Positions 17,977-21,678 of a DNA stretch of 21,678 nucleotides are shown here, one piece after another (positions within the stretch are counted from its first letter, which is position 1; each line of letters opens with the position of its first letter). Under the pieces are notes generated by a model. The model saw nothing but the letters and a program-made list of their open reading frames with translations. It was not told the origin of the DNA and did no database searches. Source of the DNA: Aureobasidium sp. EXF-3400 (lineage: Eukaryota > Ascomycota > Dothideomycetes > Dothideales > Saccotheciaceae); the NCBI GenBank assembly GCA_024195585.1, contig SWBL01000547.1, positions 1 through 21,678 on the forward strand, in the 5' to 3' direction. Made by a program: the position numbers and the translations under genes.

Positions 17977-19761
17977 CTAGCTCTGCATTGCTTGCTGCAC
18001 AGCCTTCTTGGCCGCCTCGTTCTCTGGGTTCAAGTTACCCTTAGCAGGGCCCATAACACAAATACCATCGGCCGAGAAGCGAGAGGCATGTATTGGGCAA
18101 TCGAAGCTTGCTTCTGCGTGATTCCAGCAGACGACTCCCTTCATGTGAGGGCAGAGTGCAGACATCTTGCGGACCTCGCCACTTTCTGTCTTGTACACGG
18201 CAATAGGTTTGCTGGTCTTAGGGTTCAGCACACCACCAGTTCCGGGCAGCAAGTCCTCGATGTCGTTGATGTCTGACTGCACCAGACGCTTGTACTGGCT
18301 GTTGATCTGAAGGTCGTGTGTGATCATGTCCTTTGCCGACTTGACGATGCTCATCTTGCGCGAGGGATCGTACAGCGATGCCCACGCATTCTCTTGTCCA
18401 GTGATCTGGTCCGCGATGATGCGACCAGCCATGACACCATGGGTCAAGCCGTTACCAGAATCACCAGTGACAATGTAAGTGTGCTTGGTTCCGGGATCCA
18501 GGCCAATGAAGGCGACGGCATCGACAGGTTCGAAGATCTGACCGCTCCACTTGTAGTCGGTCGAGCCAACTTGGGTGAAGCGCTCACGAGTCCACTTCTC
18601 CAGTTCCTCGTAGTTGACCTTCTCATTCTCGTGCTGACCGACCTTGTGGTCACAACCTCCGATGACCAGGTAGTCATCCTTCTCATCACACTCGGTGAAT
18701 CTGATGTACTTGTAGGCCTCGGCAGTGTCGTAGATAAGAGAGTCCTCGTACGAGCCCTTGGGGATGCGCACGGCGATACAGTAAGTACGGTGGTACTCCA
18801 TCTCGGCGACGACACTGAGCTTCTGTAGAGGCACACAAGTAGCCATGACGACGTCCTTGCAGGTGATGGTGTTGCCTTCCTCGGTGGAAACCTTGACCTC
18901 CTTGGATCCGAAGCCCATGATTTCGATACCCTTCTCCTGGCACTCCATCATGCGGGTGCGTGTGTAGCAGCTGAAGTTGGGTTGCTGCGAGAGCCACTTG
19001 AAGACACCAAGAACGTACTTTGTTGGGTGGAAGGTGCCCTGGTTGTGGAAGACAGCAGCATCACGCTGGTCGATCTGACCGTTCCAGCCCTTGATGGCGT
19101 AACCCTCCCTCCACTCTGCATCCATACCAAGAGTCTTGGAGTAGGCGATCTCTTCCTTAAGCATCTTGACGTCGTCTTCGTGGTGCTTATCTCCACGAGG
19201 GTATTGCGAAACGTTGTAGCCAGAAAGGTTGCGGTACTCGCACTCAATGCCGAGCTCCCTCGAGATCTCGCCGACACGCTTGATGGCCCAGTCGTGACTC
19301 TCGAAATGCATGGCAGCACCCTTGTCTCCATGCTTGGACTTGACCACTGTGTAGCCATCATCGATGTCGCTGGCCAAGTGCCCGGAGGTACGTCCAGTTT
19401 CTCCAGAGATTAGATCGCGGGCCTCGATCATGACAACATTGACTCCCTTCTTGACAAGTTCGTAGGCGGTTGAGACACCCGAGATACCACTGCCAATAAC
19501 GCAGACATCTGTTTCAAGGTCCTGTTTGAGGGTAGGGTACTTAGGGTAGTTGCTGTAAGGCTCCGTGTGGACCCAGACAGCGTCGGTGGAGCCAGAGGTC
19601 TTCATGAACTGTTCGGGCGAGGCCGTGACCATGGTGGTCTTGTGTGCAGTTGCCATATTTGCGCGTCTGATTGTGGTGCAGGTAAATCTGACTGTGAATC
19701 GAGCTCTGAATAAGTTTGCTCGTAGTGGGTTGCTTAGTAGGGTTGGTGGTGAAAAAGGCAT
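17977..19761 (-). CDS. FAD-dependent oxidoreductase (DAO fold) with C-terminal Rieske [2Fe-2S] domain
   Basis: A single exon encodes 594 residues from the ATG at 19761. The first 35 residues are rich in Arg, Ser, Thr and Pro with almost no acids, like a mitochondrial presequence. A second in-frame ATG at 19656, in a better context (AAT before ATGG), would give a 559-residue protein without it. The FAD-binding Rossmann motif VIGSGISGVSTAYEL has its glycines at residues 90-95, followed by EARDLISGETGRTSGHL. The C-terminal Rieske site is CPH (Cys537) with 15 residues to CPIH, the canonical C-x-H-x15-C-x2-H. This architecture (DAO plus Rieske) is widespread in fungi and bacteria, and its substrate is generally unknown. 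It could pass electrons from an amine- or amino-acid-like substrate through FAD to the cluster, but that is inference. No truncation is seen. Confidence 0.92.
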   Translation of the reverse strand: MPFSPPTLLSNPLRANLFRARFTVRFTCTTIRRANMATAHKTTMVTASPEQFMKTSGSTDAVWVHTEPYSNYPKYPTLKQDLETDVCVIGSGISGVSTAYELVKKGVNVVMIEARDLISGETGRTSGHLASDIDDGYTVVKSKHGDKGAAMHFESHDWAIKRVGEISRELGIECEYRNLSGYNVSQYPRGDKHHEDDVKMLKEEIAYSKTLGMDAEWREGYAIKGWNGQIDQRDAAVFHNQGTFHPTKYVLGVFKWLSQQPNFSCYTRTRMMECQEKGIEIMGFGSKEVKVSTEEGNTITCKDVVMATCVPLQKLSVVAEMEYHRTYCIAVRIPKGSYEDSLIYDTAEAYKYIRFTECDEKDDYLVIGGCDHKVGQHENEKVNYEELEKWTRERFTQVGSTDYKWSGQIFEPVDAVAFIGLDPGTKHTYIVTGDSGNGLTHGVMAGRIIADQITGQENAWASLYDPSRKMSIVKSAKDMITHDLQINSQYKRLVQSDINDIEDLLPGTGGVLNPKTSKPIAVYKTESGEVRKMSALCPHMKGVVCWNHAEASFDCPIHASRFSADGICVMGPAKGNLNPENEAAKKAVQQAMQS

Positions 19762-21617
19762 GAGACGTTTGCGTTGACGCAACGAAGCAATTGATGTCGA
19801 GAAGAGGGACCGAAGAATGAAGGAGGACTCAAGAGAGAAAGAGAAATAGAAGTGCTGCCGCTCCTCCTTTTGACGACTCAAGCAGGAAGGTGCAAAGGTG
19901 GATCAACTAGCTGCTGACCATGTTTTGATGCTTCGATGCTCTTTCGCTAGCTCTAAACAAGCAAAGGGGACTTCATGACCCCGTGCGGGGAGTCGGAGAC
20001 ACTGACTGTCATCACCAAGCTGTCATATTGATGCAATTCTTTAGTACGTTGTGTCTCTCTACCGCTTGCATGACCGCTTCACTTTGTGCCCAACGTGGAC
20101 ATCCATGACGAACTTCTGGCAGCTGATACATGTTCTTAGCTGCTAACGTCTTGTATTAGCAGTATACTGGTCCTCCTTTTGACCGGCTTGCTGGAGGAAT
20201 GGTTGTCTCAAGAGGTGGATTGACTGGAGTTTGCTCCGTGGTAGATCCCAGCTGTTTGGACGTGTTTGGAAGTCAGCATCACAACGCCGTCATCAAGAAT
20301 TTGACGGCCGTCCATTGGTGCTTGGCCTTATTGTGATGCGTTGATGACTGCAACTAGTTTGACTATTTTTCAAGATCCATATAGGAGAATTACCAAATAG
20401 GTACTGTTATTGGAGAGCAGCTAAGCGATTGAAAGATTGAAGTACTTGCGAACTGGCTGCTATGAGGCTGGGGGAGTGTGGTCGGGAAATGATTAGAAGG
20501 CTTCACAGCGATTTTCGCGCACACGCGCATATATGTAGCTTATGAGGTGCACAGCGTGTTCTTGTCTCCATAGGCGTTAGGTTACTCGTGATAAAGCAGT
20601 AATGGCGATGTTCGTGGTTGCAGTTCATACGCGTTCTTCGTTTTGTGCAGCAAGACATGGTCGGCGTCTGGAAATCTTCCTGACTTCTTGTCAACTGATG
20701 ACTGACCAACCAATAACACATGAGACATGATTTTACATACTGACACGTTTTTGTGTTATTCTCAACCATCTTAAGAAGCGTTATAGCACGCTAATACTCT
20801 TGTTGCTGCATCAAGTTTCGAGATATGATGTAGTATATACGATGACAGGGTCACTGGGACTGCATCCACGAGAAGAAAAAAGAGTAATAAAATCAAAATA
20901 ATACACTTCATCTGAATATTACCTATATCGGCTGCAAGCAAAACATAATCCACCATATCCTTCCCTGCTCTCCAATGAGCATAATAAAATACACATCCAG
21001 TTGTAGGAAGAATCAGTGCCAGACTATTCTCCTATCCACGTACCCTGTTCCCAGAAAAGGAAAGAAGAGATTAGAGATAGATAGGAAATCAACAATAAAC
21101 GGAAAGGAAAAAAGAGAGACAAGGAAATATCGGACAAAAGTTGTTTGCCAGTCTCGAATTCGTATACTATCTTTTTCGTTTTCTCGAGAGATTCCAAAAC
21201 AGTTTCATTTCCTCCTTTTCTCGTTCGTGCTCAAAAAGACGCGGCGGAAAATGACAAAAGCAGAAGTGCAGCAGATAGGGGAGGAAAAAGGGAAAGACTA
21301 GACTTGATGCAATTTCGACAAAAATCAGCGCATTGCTTTCCGGGCTTGTGTGAAATGTCCTTCTTAAGCCATGCTGAAAGCCAATAATGGTGGGATATGT
21401 TCTTTTGAAAGAGGTCTACTTTCGTAGCGGTCGTTTGTTGTCATTCGTCATTGACATCATCAAGGCAGTCGAGAGACTGAAGAAGACATGAGACACTGTC
21501 GTCTCGTCTGCCCATGCCGTGGTAGCTTGTTCATCGTTCTTGAAATCGGTTCGAATTGCAAGCATCATACTCATGAGGGTGTACAGTTGCCGTTACGTGT
21601 CATAGAAAATGAGTGAT
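19762..21617. other. Long intergenic region without a recognisable gene
   Basis: About 1.9 kb includes the promoter of the Rieske oxidoreductase (left part) and probably the 3' flank of a minus-strand gene at the right edge. The stretch 20860-21290 is rich in A and G on the plus strand. The short frames 20503-20769, 20771-20956 and 20975-21301 have no family-like features. A minus-strand frame of about 57 codons (roughly 21420-21590) has no ATG-led or spliced context I can defend. No transposon ends or tRNA are visible. Confidence 0.5.
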
Positions 21618-21678
21618 CTACTCGACAGTGATCTCGACACCGGACTGTTGCGACAGTTCATCACTGCCGCGAGCCATG
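21618..21678 (-). CDS. Possible C-terminal codons of a minus-strand gene running off the right edge
   Basis: From the edge, the minus strand reads an open frame of about 19 codons (ARGSDELSQQSGVEITVE) ending in TAG at 21620-21618. The composition and wobble bases look coding, and A/T- and purine-rich sequence follows, as a 3' UTR might. The piece is too short to assign a family and could be chance. Confidence 0.3.
   Translation of the reverse strand, partial: MARGSDELSQQSGVEITVE

Noticed and set aside
20975..21301. 108-codon plus-strand frame rich in Lys, Arg and Glu
   Set aside because: Its composition simply reflects a purine-rich, A-rich tract, and there is no domain or promoter support.

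Overview
The window is nuclear DNA of a filamentous ascomycete (Pezizomycotina; Dothideomycetes is my guess only). The evidence is the many short introns of about 47-78 nt with GTAWGN-type donors and CTAAC-like branch points, short intergenic spacers, CT-rich promoters, and fungal versions of kinesin-14, Cab2, Thr1 and ARPC3. It looks like an ordinary chromosomal arm and I see no intact mobile element.

Layout, left to right. (1) The 3' part of a kinesin-14 gene (+, 2-2112). (2) A five-exon MFS DHA1-type transporter (+, 3033-4831) with a possible upstream ORF in its leader. (3) CAB2, phosphopantothenate-cysteine ligase of CoA synthesis (-, 4899-5975), tail to tail with the transporter. (4) A 1.35-kb divergent promoter region. 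(5) A secreted copper-radical (glyoxal-oxidase type, AA5) enzyme with three CBM18 chitin-binding modules (+, 7323-10058). (6) Convergent to it, a secreted protein with one CBM18 module and a thaumatin-like domain (-, 10596-11992). (7) A fused gene in which homoserine kinase (Thr1) continues without a break into a complete AIR synthetase domain (-, 12925-15154). (8) Head to head with it, ARPC3 of the Arp2/3 complex with a 6-nt first coding exon (+, 15552-16234). (9) A decayed gene of unknown family (-, about 16529-17714). (10) A FAD-dependent oxidoreductase with a C-terminal Rieske [2Fe-2S] domain and a likely mitochondrial presequence (-, 17977-19761). (11) About 1.9 kb without a recognisable gene, followed at the right edge by what may be the last codons of another minus-strand gene.

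The most interesting points are the Thr1-AIRS fusion, which couples threonine and purine synthesis in one 707-residue protein, and the two neighbouring cell-wall-type genes that share a nearly identical CBM18 module, including its Ser/Ala/Pro linker and a phase-2 intron at the same codon. The latter suggests local module duplication or exon shuffling. Splice models were built by hand from consensus sites, frame continuity and family knowledge. No alignment or database search was run.
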